From Gavia stellata (taxonomy: Eukaryota > Chordata > Aves > Gaviiformes > Gaviidae), in the NCBI RefSeq assembly GCF_030936135.1, contig NC_082605.1, positions 18,620,261 to 18,684,260 of the forward strand: DNA of 64,000 nucleotides, given 5' to 3'. The position numbers were made by a program, and so were the translations under genes. The notes beneath the pieces are model-generated. The model was not told where the DNA came from and ran no database searches. It was given only the letters and a program-made list of their open reading frames with translations. Below, in pieces: positions 1-13,649 of this stretch (positions within the stretch are counted from its first letter, which is position 1; every line of letters begins with the position of its first letter).

Positions 1-1760
1 CTGGATTTAAAAGGGAAAAGATGAAACCTAAAACTTGTATCAGCTGTAATTCACCGGGTTTAATTTGTTACAGCTCTAAATTTTGCAGAGCTGTGAGTAT
101 GTTATCTTACTCGTCCCTGTTTTCTCAAATTGACCTAAGTAAACCAGTTAACTTGAAATGGCAGTGGTCATCACTGGCTGCAAGTGCTTACCATTATCTG
201 GCTTAACAGCTGATATTGCAGTAAGCCAAATATTTAGCTCATTGTTTATCCCCCTGGCATGGCTGAGGATTTGGATAATGTTTGTTTACCATGTGGTCTT
301 ACTGTTCCCAAATGGAATCTTTCTAATACATGAAAATACTTGCCTGGTTCTAGTTCTTAATTCTTGCACAAAATGTTTAAAAGGCAAAAACAAACAAAAA
401 ACTGTGAATTGAAAAGGAACAAAAAAATGCCTCTTTGCATTACATACCTCATCTTCCAGAGATTCACCAAACCGCTTCTTTCAAATGCGAGCGCCTGAAT
501 TTTTTTTCTGAAGTTGAAGTTGACAATTCTTGCTAAGACTGTGTTTTCCAACAGTGTTGAGGTGTGTTGTTTCTCTGTTTAGTTTTCTTCTGGATACTGT
601 TTTATATATATCCATAGCCAAGAATAAGAGGTTTTTTTAAAAGTACAACTAATTTCATTTTTAAAATTATCCTTAGTCCTTGGCTAGCTCTCTTTGCGCT
701 GTTGTAGGCCTCTAGCTGCAAGCTTTCTGAAGCACCCTCCCTAACAGTGTTGCATTTGTGTGTAAAACCATTTTTTTTGCAAAGTGTTATGTAACTTTTT
801 TCTTGGTTTTTTGTTTTTTTTAAGCTTGGTTGAATATTTACAAGACTTCTTGCTGCTTTTTGACAATCTTCTATATTTATTTAGTAGAACAAATTTCAAT
901 ATATTACTTGAAACTATGAAATAGAATTGAGTTAGCAATTGACTGGTCATGTGATGTATAGAAGTACAATATGCTGTGGTTAATTCTGCAGTAGGTTTGT
1001 TAATTTTGTTTATCTGCACTAAAGTACGAAGATCTCCATTCTGTTTAACCATTCAAACTAAGGGTGTGATCCAAGTCTGTAATGTATTTAAAAGCTAAAT
1101 TCTGGAACTTGCTGTGGGAGTAGAATATACTAAATCTTGTGCATGAGGAGTTTGTTGAGACAGTAATGTAGCTGTGACATTTTGCCAATTCTTAAATGCT
1201 TTTACGTTTTGCTGAAAGTCAGATTCCTGGTAAAGTTTTGCTTTAGAGTCAGGCTTAAGTAAACTTGCACAGCACAAAAAAAAATAAAAGCACCAAAGGT
1301 ACTGATAATATTTAAACAGTAATCTGTACATTTTCCCCACTTGGTATTTTTTCTGCATTCATTTATTTCCCTTTATTAAATGAATTTCTAGCGTTGTAAG
1401 GACTTACGTAAGTGTAAATCTCTTTTCCAAAATTTATTAGTTACTTTAGAAGGAAACATTTTGTAATTTCCACCTGATTCCATCAGTAAACTTTAGAATA
1501 ACTAAAAGCAGTTTTGGTGCACCAAACATGCAGTGTGTGTATGTTCTACAAGAAGTCGAAGAGCTCCCTGTTCGTAAGGCTGTTTAGAAATGGCATCCAA
1601 CATTCAGTGCTCAGGTATGTTAGTAAGAAGTACTGTAGTCCTCTGAGGGCAAATGTGTGGATTTTTAAACATTTTGCCATAATTGCACAATTTTGCATTT
1701 TTACTTAATGTCATGTTATGTTTCTTAAAATAAACCTATTGTTGAAATATAATGGAGTGC
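1..1760 (+). other. AT-rich noncoding stretch, possibly the 3' UTR end of an upstream transcript
   Basis: There is no frame over about 100 codons and no family I recognise. The stretch is T-rich in the manner of long 3' UTRs and contains a canonical AATAAA at 1729-1734, followed within about 35 bp by G/T-rich sequence (ggagtgcagctggttttgtg). That arrangement is typical of a functional polyadenylation site on the plus strand, but AATAAA is common by chance in such DNA. The gene to which it would belong lies outside the window. Confidence 0.28.
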
Positions 1761-4700
1761 AGCTGGTTTTGTGATAAATCTCTTGCATGCATTTTAGTAG
1801 ATTAAATTTCTGAAAATTAACCCAATGGTACAACTTTTTGATGCTTGTTCCATTTTTCTATTTCTGCACATGTGTGTCTCAGCTGTACGTAGTGTCACAT
1901 GTTTGGGGTTTTTTTAAGGCAGCACTGCACTGTTGCTTGTGGTGGAAGGTGCTTTGTTCTGCTTTTTTTTGTCTCATTCCTTGTGGCTATTCAGGTCTAA
2001 CTTCTCATTTGCTTACACACAGGTGACATTGTCTTTCCCCTTCCCTTCCTCCCTGTCTTTGGCTGGAGCTGACATCCCAACAGGAATGTCAGGTAGAACA
2101 TTGTACGTTGAAAAACCCTGAAACACTTTGTACTGAATTTCCCAGCATCCTTACTTAGTAGGGAAGTTACTTCCCAGGTGGTAAAAGGGACGGAGAGCGC
2201 AGTGATGTTGGTTGCAAAGGCGCCTGCTGCAGAGCTGAGAATGAGAGGCCTCCTCTCCCCTAGCTGTTTAAGCAAAACTCCAGCATTGTACGTGGCTTCT
2301 GATGTAGTGATGGTGCTTAGCACACGTGCTTGTAAATTACACTTTTTATTCGAGAACCTTTGTTCCCTTTCAGAGACTCTAATGACTTTAGCAGTGATGC
2401 TAAGTCATCACAGCCTAGGAAAACAACGTGAAGTTCTCCTGTTTGGGAAGGCACTCCTATTACCAGGTTCTCTTAGGCATTGTTTACATCCTCTCAGCCC
2501 CTCACCCCCAGCCGTGGGAGTGATTTGAAGGCTGTTCACCTGGCAGTTTGGTCATAGCAGAAACAATTCAGGGATCTGGGCTAGTGGTGGTTGTGTATGT
2601 TCAGATCGACTCTGCCACATTGGATCAGTAAGCCAGCCTGGGTTGGCTGCCTAGGCTGTCTGTGCAGCCAGCTGATGTGGCAGACTGCTCGTGAGCTATG
2701 CAGTGTGGTACCCACCTCTGGAGAGTACTGCATGACGATCCTAACCTTGGGTGAGCTTGTGCTGACAGATCCGTGCTCCTGGTCACCGGTTCAGAATGGT
2801 ACACTCCCTCCAGTCAGACTCCCTGGTTATAGCACCCAAGGGTCCCAGCCTCTTTGTATAATCACTGGTTTATTTGGTGTCATCATGGCATTGTTCCTCA
2901 TATAGTTGAGCTCCTTTCCTCCAGCTTATGACAACACGTACCAGACAATCCTGGTATCTTTTCTGTTTGCAGCCTTCCATTGCTGGGAAGACTTCTCCAG
3001 AGAAATTAGCCAGAAGAGCAAAGGCACTGCGTGCCTTCCCGCATTCCTGTCCAGATCTGCAATTGCGCTGTTAAAAATCAGGGACGTGTCCCCTTGAAGA
3101 CATAGTGGAAAAAGTGATGAAGCCAGCACAGAGGAGGTAGGCTTACTTTAGTGGGCTGAATAAATCAACATGTGCTAAACTATAGGCATTCTCTACTTGC
3201 TTCCACATTCAAGGACTCAGCTGAGGCAATGAAATACTAATGGCTGCTGTTAGGCAGAAAGGTCTAACTAGATTTGGCTGTACTTTCATGCTGCTTCTGG
3301 AGTTTGCTAATAAAATAATGACTGAGAGTCCAAATTGTCCATCCCCAGCATGGAGTTTGCAGTTGTATTCAAATACTTGAATGGTAAAAGCATCCTAACC
3401 TGAGTCTACCTGTCTGCTGCCTCCTTTGGAGCACCTTGCTCTGTCCAGAACTCTAAGAACTTACAGGGGAAGGTCCTCTAGTGCCATGTTAAGGTTTTGC
3501 AACATGCTAGTGTGTAATGAACTGTTGGGACTTAAAGAAATCAAGAAAGAGCTGAAGCTGACAAGATCTGTGATCCCCCAAGGGAAAAAGTTGTATCAAA
3601 GCAAAATAACAAGAGACTGCAAGAAAAAGATAAAAGATAATCAAATCGCGTCGGCTTCCTGGGGACAAATCAAATTAACTCGGGGTCCACAGTTTGGACA
3701 TAACTAAAGCTTCAGAAGCTAACTGGAATTATCTTCTTATAAGGGTTTTTTTAATCAGAAGGGTAAAGAAACTGAACTGAGCAGTTGTAGCAGAAGCCTC
3801 AGTGAATGCCTCACTCTTCAGATACATCTGAATGGTTCTTGTGCTTTGCTGCTCATGGCTCCTTCAAAAAGAGGTCAGTGTATCTCTGAGTTAAGTAGTA
3901 ACTGTTACCTGTTTTATAAAAGATGTTTATGGATGTATCTGCAAACTTTCAGTGAAGTAATCAAAGCAACATCTGGAAGGCACTCTGGGTTTGTAATGGC
4001 CAAAGAGAGGGACCACAGCCAAAACTGGAACAGGGGTAGTTCGACCATGTTCTTCGATTCTCTAATTTCCCTTTGCTCTCATGGCAAAAAATAGATAAAT
4101 GAATCAGCCCCCAGTGCCCCAAATTTCCTAGTAGCTCTTGTGAAATCCTCTTAATGTTTGGCATGCATTATAATGTGAAATAATGCACAGCAGTGGATGA
4201 GAGAACTTTGCATGGTCAGGTTGACCTATTCAGGTATGAGGAGGGCTAACAGCTAACTGAGGGAACAGTTTTGCCAGTTTTGCGAATGAATATACCCTCT
4301 AACCATGAAAGAGAATTTTCCTTCTTTGGACTAAAGTACATTCTGATGTATTTTTGAAGAGAAAAATAGATGGGCAATTGAGACGCTGCTTCTGTCCTGG
4401 GGGGTTGGGGGCATGGAATTCTTTTCTGGCCATGTTGTTTTTCCTTTCAGACATCCTTTGGGAAGCAAGGCATGTTATTTTGGAAGCATTTGCTGGAGGA
4501 ATGGAACACAGCAAAACGAAGTAGCATTACTTAAATGAAATAATCCACCAGTTTTGTTCCATGGCAGTCCACTTCTGTGAATCCATGCTCTGGTTCTTCA
4601 TAGCTCCAAAGCTATGAAGAAGTACACTTGTGTATGCTGCGTGCAGGGGAGTATCTCACAATTGGGCACTCGGGTGCAGTCAATAGATGGAGAAATAACC

Positions 4701-5902
4701 ACTCAGCCATTGCTTTCTCCTTATCTCTTTGCCACTCATACTCCCCCCTCTGCCTCTCAAAGGGGGAAGAGTTAGACCAACAAAGCTTGAACCTCTCCCC
4801 TTTCTTAACATCTAGTTAAGGTCCCATGTGCCTCACTGCTGAGTTATCTGGTTCTGTACCACATATCCACTGTAAGAGGCAGGTATTTATTAACTTTAGC
4901 TAAGTTTGTGATCAAGCTACGGTTTAACTAGTTATTTCAGGAGCAGCAAAACTGATTTCTAATGTATCTCTCCATAGTGGATTTTCTGAAGCATAACAAA
5001 GGTTGTGTATGTCAGCTTTCCCTTATGGGAGGTAGCAGTGTGATCTCTTCCCTTTTCAGCCACCTAATTGCACAGAAAACCTGTACAGAGTCTTTACATA
5101 GTTGAAAGCCTTGGCCCTCTGCAAAATGTCATTTAAACCAGGCACTATCTCAGAAGTTGAGGTGTCTGTGGTAGCTGATAGTGACAGGGATCGAGCACAT
5201 GTACAAAACTCTAAATATTGTGTTTCCTCGTGGAAAAAATGCTGAAATCCCCACTTGGAGAACATTTGGCTGGGTTTGACTGTTTTTGAAGGGCTGGGCA
5301 GCTTCCTGCATGTCATAAGCTTTGAATAAAGAAGGCATAGATGTACCTGAAGAGGAACAAAAGGGAAATAGATAAAGTATGGTGTCCTACTCTTTATGGT
5401 ACCTGGCTGATGGTGAGGCCCTCCCAGCGTGGAAGGACCATTGCTGAATGCAATTCTATAAAAATGGTCACGGGCTTCTCCTGTGTGCTGCTTCTCCTAC
5501 GTGCTACTGCTCCCTACAACTGTGGACGAGGAGATAGCCTGGCCCCACAGCCACAACAGGTTAAGGGGAGAGGAGGCTGCGTGCCCCAATAGCCTCAGTT
5601 ACTGTCTTTAAAGTGTGGCGTCTGACCTGTTAAAAGACAGTATGTCCTTATTTAGATCTTTAAGTGTCACTGAGTACCAGCAATGATAACATACCTGTAA
5701 AACATCAACCAAAATAGTACCAAATAAATCCATTTAAAGGAATGCTCTCTGTGTTCCCATGTCTCCTTAGACCTGCACATGACCTCTGTTCTGCAGCTCT
5801 TACTTTTGCAGAAAACTAGCAACATCCAGTCCAAATGTAAGAAGTAGGAACTGTATGCTTGGTTTGTGCCAACAGTTGATTCTCTTTTTTATGATACATA
5901 CA
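1761..5902. other. Intergenic DNA without a recognisable gene
   Basis: All open frames here are short (up to about 116 codons), overlap on opposite strands and show no family motifs. Apart from the small hairpin at 4594 I see no repeat, RNA gene or promoter-like island. Confidence 0.6.
4594..4621. repeat. Perfect 12-bp inverted repeat with 4-nt loop
   Basis: The arm ttcttcatagct (4594-4605) is exactly complementary to agctatgaagaa (4610-4621) around ccaa. No mobile element, tRNA or terminator context is visible around it. Confidence 0.85.
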
Positions 5903-5988
5903 GGTGGACTTGGCAGTGTTAGGTTTATGGTTGGACTTGATGATCTTAAAGGTCTTTTTCAACCTAAATGATTCTATGATTCTATATA
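5903..5988 (+). mobile_element. CR1 LINE, 5'-truncated 3' end
   Basis: The sequence shows the diagnostic avian CR1 tail: ggttggacttgatgatctta, then aaggtc...caacctaaatg and the terminal attctatgattctat repeats. Only about 85 bp remain, typical of severe 5' truncation during reverse transcription. Orientation is plus. Confidence 0.9.
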
Positions 5989-8889
5989 TTTTTTATTATC
6001 TGTAAACTCAATTTTAAATTTCATTAGATTAATTTGAAGTCGAGATGGTATGTGATACATCAGCTGCAGAAAAATATTTGCAGATAAATTTTGAATTACT
6101 TTATTAACTTCCAGTTTGATTCTATTCATATTCCTTCAGTAACAGATTTTTTTTCAAATGTTCTGAAAAACAAGTTCAGGGGCAGGAATATTTGGTGAAC
6201 ATCAAATTAATCTTCTCCCACAGCCAACAAATGAACTGAAGCACTTAAATTGTATTTAGTCTGCAAATTTGCTTTTTGCTTTTATTTAAACAACAAAAAA
6301 AGATATACCACTTTTTACATCAAAACTACTATATGGAGAGCAAATCTTAAGAAGAAAGAGCCATCTGATAAGACATTCAAATTTCAATTTTTCATAGGCC
6401 AATTAAATAGTAAAGGAGGGTTTCTGCTGCTCTTGTTCATCTCATCCACTGATGGAGGTGACCAAGGTTTTCCAAAGTGATTTTGAAAAGCAGTCTCAAT
6501 AGTTTGAATTGCTATTGCTTCTGAAGTGCATACATATGATCACAGCCCAATAACTATCATCAGAAAACCTTTATAATTTAGGCAATAGCTATTAGCACAG
6601 ATGTGGAAGGAGGGACAATATAATTTAACAAAGGCAAGTTCATGTTTTGATTTAGTAAAGCATCAGTCTAAAATGGCTTAGAGCCAAGGGAACTGTCAAG
6701 TGTCTGCAAGCAAAGGAGAAAGCACGTTTTTGGAAGAATATGTGTAGAAGCTACTTAATTCTGAAAGTGTAAAGGAATTTCACCTTTCGCAATGCCATTA
6801 AGTTTTTACACTAACATTATTTCTAAAGGTGTAGTGTTGAAAGAAATGACTCCCATGAACACTAGATCTGGTGTGATTCCAACCTCTACAACAGGCAGCT
6901 TCTGATGACCTCCTATGGGATGGAGCACAGAGGACCACATGCATCTTGAACAATCTGTAATGAATTCTCATAGCACCTATAACTGCATTTAAGAATTTAT
7001 TCCTTTTAGAAGACAGAAAAACACCAGATATGCTTGTTATATTTCTGGTTGTAAAACATTGTTAGAAAGAATAACTGGTAGAAGCCATGACCAGTGAGGT
7101 AGAAAGAGCTGGATCACAGCAAGGTATGTCCAATTGGTATTCTCTCCCTGACAATGAATTAGTGGTGGATACCTGGGGAGACAAGAATGGAGCTAGCTGT
7201 CAATATTCCCCAGTCTCCAGCAATTTGCAATCCGCGGTGTCAGAGGAGTCATCTTTGTATTTAATAGCCCTCGATGGATTTCTCCCAAGAATTTATCTTA
7301 CTGTCTTTTGACCATTGGAGACTTCTTAATATGCTGTTACTATTGGCTGGTGGAAAATCCTTTTAAATGGGAGGCGTGTGTTGTGTGTCCTGTGTTTGTG
7401 AGAAGAACATCTGAGCTGGCTGCGACAGCACTGGTAGCAGCCATTCTTATTAACATAAACTGGGATGTAGTGCATGGTTTTATGCATTTGTTGTGTCCTT
7501 GCAAGGAAGATATTTTTGCTGGGGCGATATGAAATAGCATGGCTGACTGCATGTGGCTACAAGGCGGGAAATATGGGCTACAGTAGGTGCTGACTTGCAA
7601 AGTTAGCTTGGATGAATAATTTTTCACTTTGTCTCTGTTTACCTTTCTGCTGAGTTTTCTACTCAGATTGGATGAGAACAGTACCCCATCCCGCCTACGG
7701 TCAGCTTTTTTCCTGTTTTTTCTTGTGCTTAAGTAGTGCGTTGCAGCGTCTGGATTATAAACACGGCAGGGGAATGTTTTAAATCCCCCAAACGGGGATT
7801 TGCAACGTAAGTCTTGTGGAAACATTCCTACTGAAATTGGGTTATATAAACCACCGCAAAGCGCAGACTCGAGTCGTGGACATTGCTCGCTCACTAGTCC
7901 AAGTCAACTGCTCTGTTACTGGCTAGAAATTCAGGAACTTTCCATACCCCCTCCCCTCACTCCAGGGTGAAATTTACCCCTTGATAAATGTTGCTGTGGC
8001 CTGCGAATCCCTTCCTTTGTTCTTAAGTGATCAAAATAAGTCTGATGCAGGATTTTAGGTGACCCAGAGGTCATGCAAGAGAATTTCAGCCAGAAGGTTA
8101 AAATTGCTGTAGCAGGATGGGCAAAGATAGGGGCTCTCCGTATGCAAACTCCCCCAGAGGACAGTGGGAGAAGAGCCTGCACAAATGTGTCATGAACAAA
8201 GAATAAGTTAATATGTACAGGGAAGAGAGGGAGGACGGAAAAGGGATATCTGACAAATAATTTATTAACATCCACAGAGATCTGAGAGAGGCCAGCACTC
8301 CGAGCACTGCAAATGGGGAGTTTGCCCTGAATTTGTCCCTGGTGGGTGAAGGGCCATCCCTGTTCATGAAAGGTTAGTCAATGTGCGATGCAGTTGCCTT
8401 TGGATGTAACTTGAGGGGTCGGGTGGCAGAAGGTGTTGCAAGTTACAGAAAGGTCTTGCATCTGAGGATAAGCTTCTGATCTCAACCTTTGATCTCAGCT
8501 GCATCTGGCATGGGGGAAGAGTTCAGCAGATGGCTTTAAAAGCTGAGCAGGTCGCTGCGAGGGGAGCCAGCAACCGGAGTGCCACAGGGAGGGGAGTCCA
8601 AGCGGTACCCACCTCTGCCGAAGAGAGAGCAGTCCCACTGAATGGCGGTTAGTGAGTTTGTGCATCTGGTGTGTGGTGGCTTGCTTGGGTTGAGGGCAGC
8701 TGGGCACCAGGGAGTCCCTGGATCAACAGGTGAAGCTACGTTAGACTTGGTTTTGATTTGTCGTGGTGCTCTCATTTAAAAACAAAAAAAAACCCCAACC
8801 AAATAAAACAAATGTTGTAGAAAATAATAGTATAGTCCAAGAATAGTCCCCAGTTGATTTGGCTTACAGAATGTGAAGACTGTGATAGT
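5989..8889. other. Intergenic DNA without a recognisable gene
   Basis: The longest frame is 184 codons on the minus strand (7340-7894). Its product has no signal peptide, membrane segment or motif I can name and is most likely a chance opening in a locally stop-poor stretch. Confidence 0.55.
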
Positions 8890-9860
8890 ATATGTTGGTT
8901 CCAAAAGATAAAAGTTCAAAAAATGAAGGAAAGAAGCTGGTAATAGCAACTGAATTAAGACGTAAGGGTCTTGATTGTGCAAGAGACCTGGAATTTCTTT
9001 ATTTTGAAGTTGTTGATGGTAGCCTCAGCCAGTTTCCTAAAGAGAAGGGAAGAATAGTGGATAAGGAAGATCCACATGTGACCAATGAATAACTAACTAC
9101 AAAAAAGTAACAGGAATAAAGCAGGAAGGCAATAGGGAATGGTGGATGGAGAAATGGGAAGTCCAGACATGTATAACTTCACAAAAAGGAAATAGGGGTA
9201 AAATGAGAGAGCCTACAAGTGAATTTGAGTCAGACCATGGCTCTACAAAGGCAACTCTCATAATTTTCCTCTGCTACAATGAAAGAGGAATAAAGAGGTG
9301 GGGGTTTCAATGCTCTCTGGGTAAAGCAAAGATAAAACCTGTCAAGGATGGGGTGAGATGGGATGATCTCAAAGAGCTGACAAATGAAATTCCATGCACA
9401 ATGTAACTGGAGAACATCAAATGAAATGTAATGTCTCCATTTGTTTAAACAGGACCTGGAAAATTATAGGTCTGTAATTGTACTTCAGTAGTGTGGCAGG
9501 GCCTGAACAATATTGAGCGGAAAAAGCAAGCGTGGTCCTGGAGGTAAATGGGCATTGACCTAAGAAAACAAGGGCTTCCCAGAGGACATCAAACAATTAA
9601 AAGAACAGTTATTAAAAAGGAAAATCAAAATGTAGAAGACTTCCTTGAAGTGGATATTGGAGAAGGAGCTGCTGTAGTGCCACATGGAAATTAAGAGCAA
9701 ACCTGTAGAAGATGGGGGGCTGGTGCAAAGAAACTTTAAGGTGACAAAGGCATGGCTAAGAGGGTGGTAATGGAAGGGGTAATGTCACATGAAAGAATGG
9801 TCCTGGGCCCTCCTTAGTGCTGATGTCCCCATAAACCGTGGGAGTGCCACAGGAGAAATG
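8890..9860 (+). mobile_element. Possible ancient LINE-derived relic, heavily decayed
   Basis: The stretch is purine-rich on the plus strand, unlike its neighbours. Its short frames are rich in Lys, Glu, Arg and Gly (for example 8892-9092 and 9146-9406). One segment, acctggaaaattataggtct near 9453, resembles the part of CR1-like reverse-transcriptase genes that reads as W-N/K-YRP/S. No intact domain remains. It may instead be unrelated purine-rich DNA. Confidence 0.25.
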
Positions 9861-12800
9861 AGGGGAGCATGTGAACGTATCACGTTGTCTGTTCATTGCT
9901 CAGGCTATTAAACTCATAAAATAATCCCTAAAGTTCAGTTCCTCCAAGTTAGCCTCTAGAAGCCTTGTTTTACAGTCAGGAAAGTAAGAGTCAACTGATG
10001 TGATTTTTATTTTTTAGTGCACACTACATTTTCATTTAACTTCAGTTCCTCTCTTTGGTTTTCTGTAGTATGTAAGAATTAGCCTTGATATAGAAAAGCT
10101 GGACAATGAAGCTGATACCATAATCTGATTTTATGATAATGTCTTCTCAATAAATCTCCCATTAAACAGAAAATGAAATTAAATGAACAAATATATTCAT
10201 AATGTGAGACTTTAAAAGGTGGTGTACAATTAGTCACAGTTTTACAAGCAGAATGAATTGGTGGTAATAAAAAATAACCTTTCTTGTTAATCCCTGAAAA
10301 TATATTTAAAGTTCAGGCTCAACCTTTTTAAAGGACTGTCAAAACCAATTTTAAATTGAGGGGCCTGAGAATTTTTGCATATCCCAAGCTTTGGTAGATT
10401 GTGAATACCAAACATAATGTTAAGTAAGGAATCATGTCCTCACCATGATCACCCCTTAATCAATTTTAGTTTGTCTAATTTCAGAACCTCTAGGATATGT
10501 CAATATTTTTTGGAGTTTGGTATTCTCCGTAATATTTGAATGGCCTAAATTATGTGGAATAACCATAAATGGAAACAGTGCAATGAAATGCATATTTGAT
10601 AAGTAATAAAAGCTCTTAAACAACTTGTCAATGAACAGTCATTCCAACATCACCGCTATTACTCTTCAGCTTGGGTTTTCTTTTAAATCCCACCCTGCAG
10701 TAATGAAGTATAGTTAATATAATTCTAAAAGACAATTATTTTTTTCTATGGAAAAACTTAGATGAGGGGAGATAATAGATTCTGCATCAGAATAACTTGT
10801 TCCATATATTCTGGATGCCTGTAACGGAAAAATATTGTTCCACAAATTTCTATCAGAACATTTTATTACTTAATATCCGAACAGGAGAAACTTTGCAAGT
10901 GCAATCTTCCTTGCTGCTGAAATTATAACATAGCATCCCTCATAGTGTAACAGGACATTTTCATTATTATTTATTACTTTGTTGTTGTAAAAGATTTCTT
11001 AGTTGGTCTTCTCTTGATACAGCGATGAAATCTCAGAAAACCCAACAACTTGCCACCCTGGATGTTATCCAGGTAGAAATTAGACTTCTTCAAGAGTGGA
11101 CTTATTAAATATTAGTATTTTGGACTAATGTTTCCTCCAGTTACAATTGGGTTTTGCTCATCTACTTTGGACAGAGGTCTAGGGCCATAGGGATTTTCTT
11201 TCATGTTAAGAGTTGAGTAGTTCTTTTGTGTGCGTGGATCTCTGGAGCAAATCTTGCAGCCACGTGAGCAATGCAATCGCTATGTGCTGTTAGACTGGAT
11301 CTGACCACAAGTTGTTCTTGCCCGCAGTGGCTGGTAGTGGATGCCGAGGGAGGAGGATGAGAATAAGACTGATGTGTGGCGATCTTTCTCCAGCGTAACC
11401 TTTGAGGGCCTCCAGAACCAGTGGTGATGCCTTTGCAACTCTGAGCATGGGGTTAGATAAATTCCCTTAAATAAAACGTAAAAGGAGGTGAACAGCCTCA
11501 GTCTCTGATAAAAAAGACAGTGAAGAAAGGTTACAATAGGAAAAAAGCAGCAATTATCTTCGGGGGAATTGAAAACTTTCAATGGACATCTGATGAGTAT
11601 TTTGCAAAGGGCTTCCTAAACTCATCCCTATATTTCCAGATGTATCTGGAAATCTCATCCAAAAGCAATGTGGTATTCTCTTTGATTGGGGCTGTTTTCC
11701 CTTTCACCACCTTTAGTTGCCACCAAAATGATGTGCAGTGTGGACATGAGTAACCAGGGGAAGGTAGGTTCTCTGTTCCCACCATCCTTGTTAAGGAGAG
11801 GCGAAAAATACAGCTTCTTTACCTAAGTGAAGTAAAGGCTAAGAGGGATATGCTTACTCTCAGTAAAACCATCAGAGGATAACACCAAGGAAGAGGATAA
11901 AGCCTTTGAGCTGTAGAATGCCATCAGCACAAAAACATTATAAAATAGAAGCAGATAAACTTGAGTTAGACGGTATGTTATTAACAATGAGAAGTGGGAG
12001 GCTCTGGGATGTCTTCATGAGAGGAGTGGGGAATAAATGCTTACGGCAGTTTGAGGGTTTACGAACCAGCTCTCATTATATTTATAAGTGTTCTTGAACT
12101 GGCTTTCAGCTCCTTGTCTTAATGCTGTACGTTCAGTCCGCAATCAGGGGGTGCCCCAGCATGTTGCTGAGGTTGGAGAGGAGATAACGTGTCTCTGTCT
12201 ACTGCGTGTGCAACAGCTGTCCAGACATAGGGACAGCTTGAAGCCTGTAGCATAAGGGCCCCGTATTAATCTTATCACTTATAGCTGTAAAAGTAGATGA
12301 AAGAAAGTGTGAATTCAGGAGTGTATCTGTAGGCACATCACTAGTTTAAAATAATAGTTTTTTTCTCTACTGTTCCAGCATCCTCCTCACAGTTTGAATC
12401 CAAACTGCATCTCTGAAGAGACAGTGGACTCTCAAATAGATGCAAATTACACCATATTTTTCCTACAGTGGTTTTTTGCTTTTTTTTTGCAAGATAAGCA
12501 AAGGTCCCTCTCTCCCTAGTCAGCTGACTACTGCTTCTGAGGTTCAGCAAAATGTGTCCAGCTGATATCTGGGCCTGCTCCTTCCCATGAGCTCTGATGA
12601 TGCCTTTTCCTATCAGCTTCCCTTGCTTCTGATTTTGCAATATATAAAGGCAATAAACCACCTTTTATCTGCAAAGATGCAGGTGTACCTACCTGGCACC
12701 CTTTGCTGTGGGACCTTCTCCTCTCCCCTCTGATTTAATGTCTTGACCTTGAGAGGAGGCTTGTGGATTAACTCCTGAGAGGCATGTAGGTTTTACTTTT

Positions 12801-12949
12801 TTTCTTTTTACCCTCATTTTATTTTAATGGCCAGGGAAAATGGGAAGAATGCAAATGAGTGAATGCCCTCTTTGATGTGTGTTGCTCCTGAGCATAATCT
12901 GCTAACCTGGCAGGCACCAGGCACAAGAGGAATTGCTGCCCCTAAGCAG
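9861..12949. other. AT-rich intergenic DNA
   Basis: This is low-GC sequence with no frame over about 106 codons, no recognisable mobile element and no CpG enrichment. Confidence 0.6.
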
Positions 12950-13271
12950 GAAGAAACTTCAGCCTCTTTTTGCAAGCAGTTGCTCGCAGTTTGCTTGTTG
13001 GCTCGGGGGAAGCGAGCAGCCAAGAGAGCCTCGTCCTCCCGCAGAACAGGGGAGCTGGACGCACCGTGGGGCCAATCGCCTGCTGCTCACGTAATGGGAA
13101 TTATTCTTTTAAGCAGGGATAACCTGAAATCATAAGGTTTTCCACCCGCATCTGAAAACTACACAATGAAGCGTTTACCCTAAAAACGGTGCAACTGTGG
13201 CATCTGCTTCTCTGCGGAGGGACGGGCTGAGCAACTGTGAGAGGGGCAACCTAGAGAAGCCATCTCCCGAG
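12950..13271 (+). promoter_or_regulatory. Possible promoter and noncoding first exon for the exon 1a transcript
   Basis: About 380-700 nt before exon 1a the sequence becomes locally GC- and CpG-richer than its surroundings. It holds a CCAAT box (13072-13076, within ggccaatcgc) and, 195 bp on, a consensus-like donor (cgag then gtgaga, GT at 13272). A noncoding exon ending at 13271 could splice to the acceptor ending at 13608 just before the 1a start codon. This is a composition and splice-motif argument only; no start site is defined. Confidence 0.33.
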
Positions 13272-13649
13272 GTGAGACACTGAGCCACGGGCTGGCTGCG
13301 GAAGAGAAAATGGAGGCGTTAACTTCAGTGCTGAATGAGGTCCATCCCTGAACACGGAAGCCGTGGGAGTATTTTAAGGGTGTGTATTTAAAATACAGGT
13401 GAAAGGGCTGGAGAGGGTGATTGGGGAGGGAAGGGTGATTTTGGTTGTGTTAGAATTGAACAATAAAACTGTTAATAGCCAGCAGAAGATCGAGGCTTCA
13501 AGAGTGGGTGATCCTCTGTACCTCTAAATTATTTTACTGCCCTTCAAAATGATGCCTGATTACACGATATGCATATGCTGTAAAACACACGTATCCTTTG
13601 TGCTGCAGGACACCGGGAAGTGGTTTTTGCTCTGCAATCTGGACGGACC

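Noticed and set aside
7340..7894. 184-codon minus-strand open frame
   Set aside because: The product has no recognisable motif and no promoter or polyadenylation context. Chance opening is the simplest reading.
13620..13649. Ten-residue N-terminal extension of exon 1a from a GTG
   Set aside because: GTG is not a usual start in vertebrates, and an ATG with good context follows where the MCT family normally begins.
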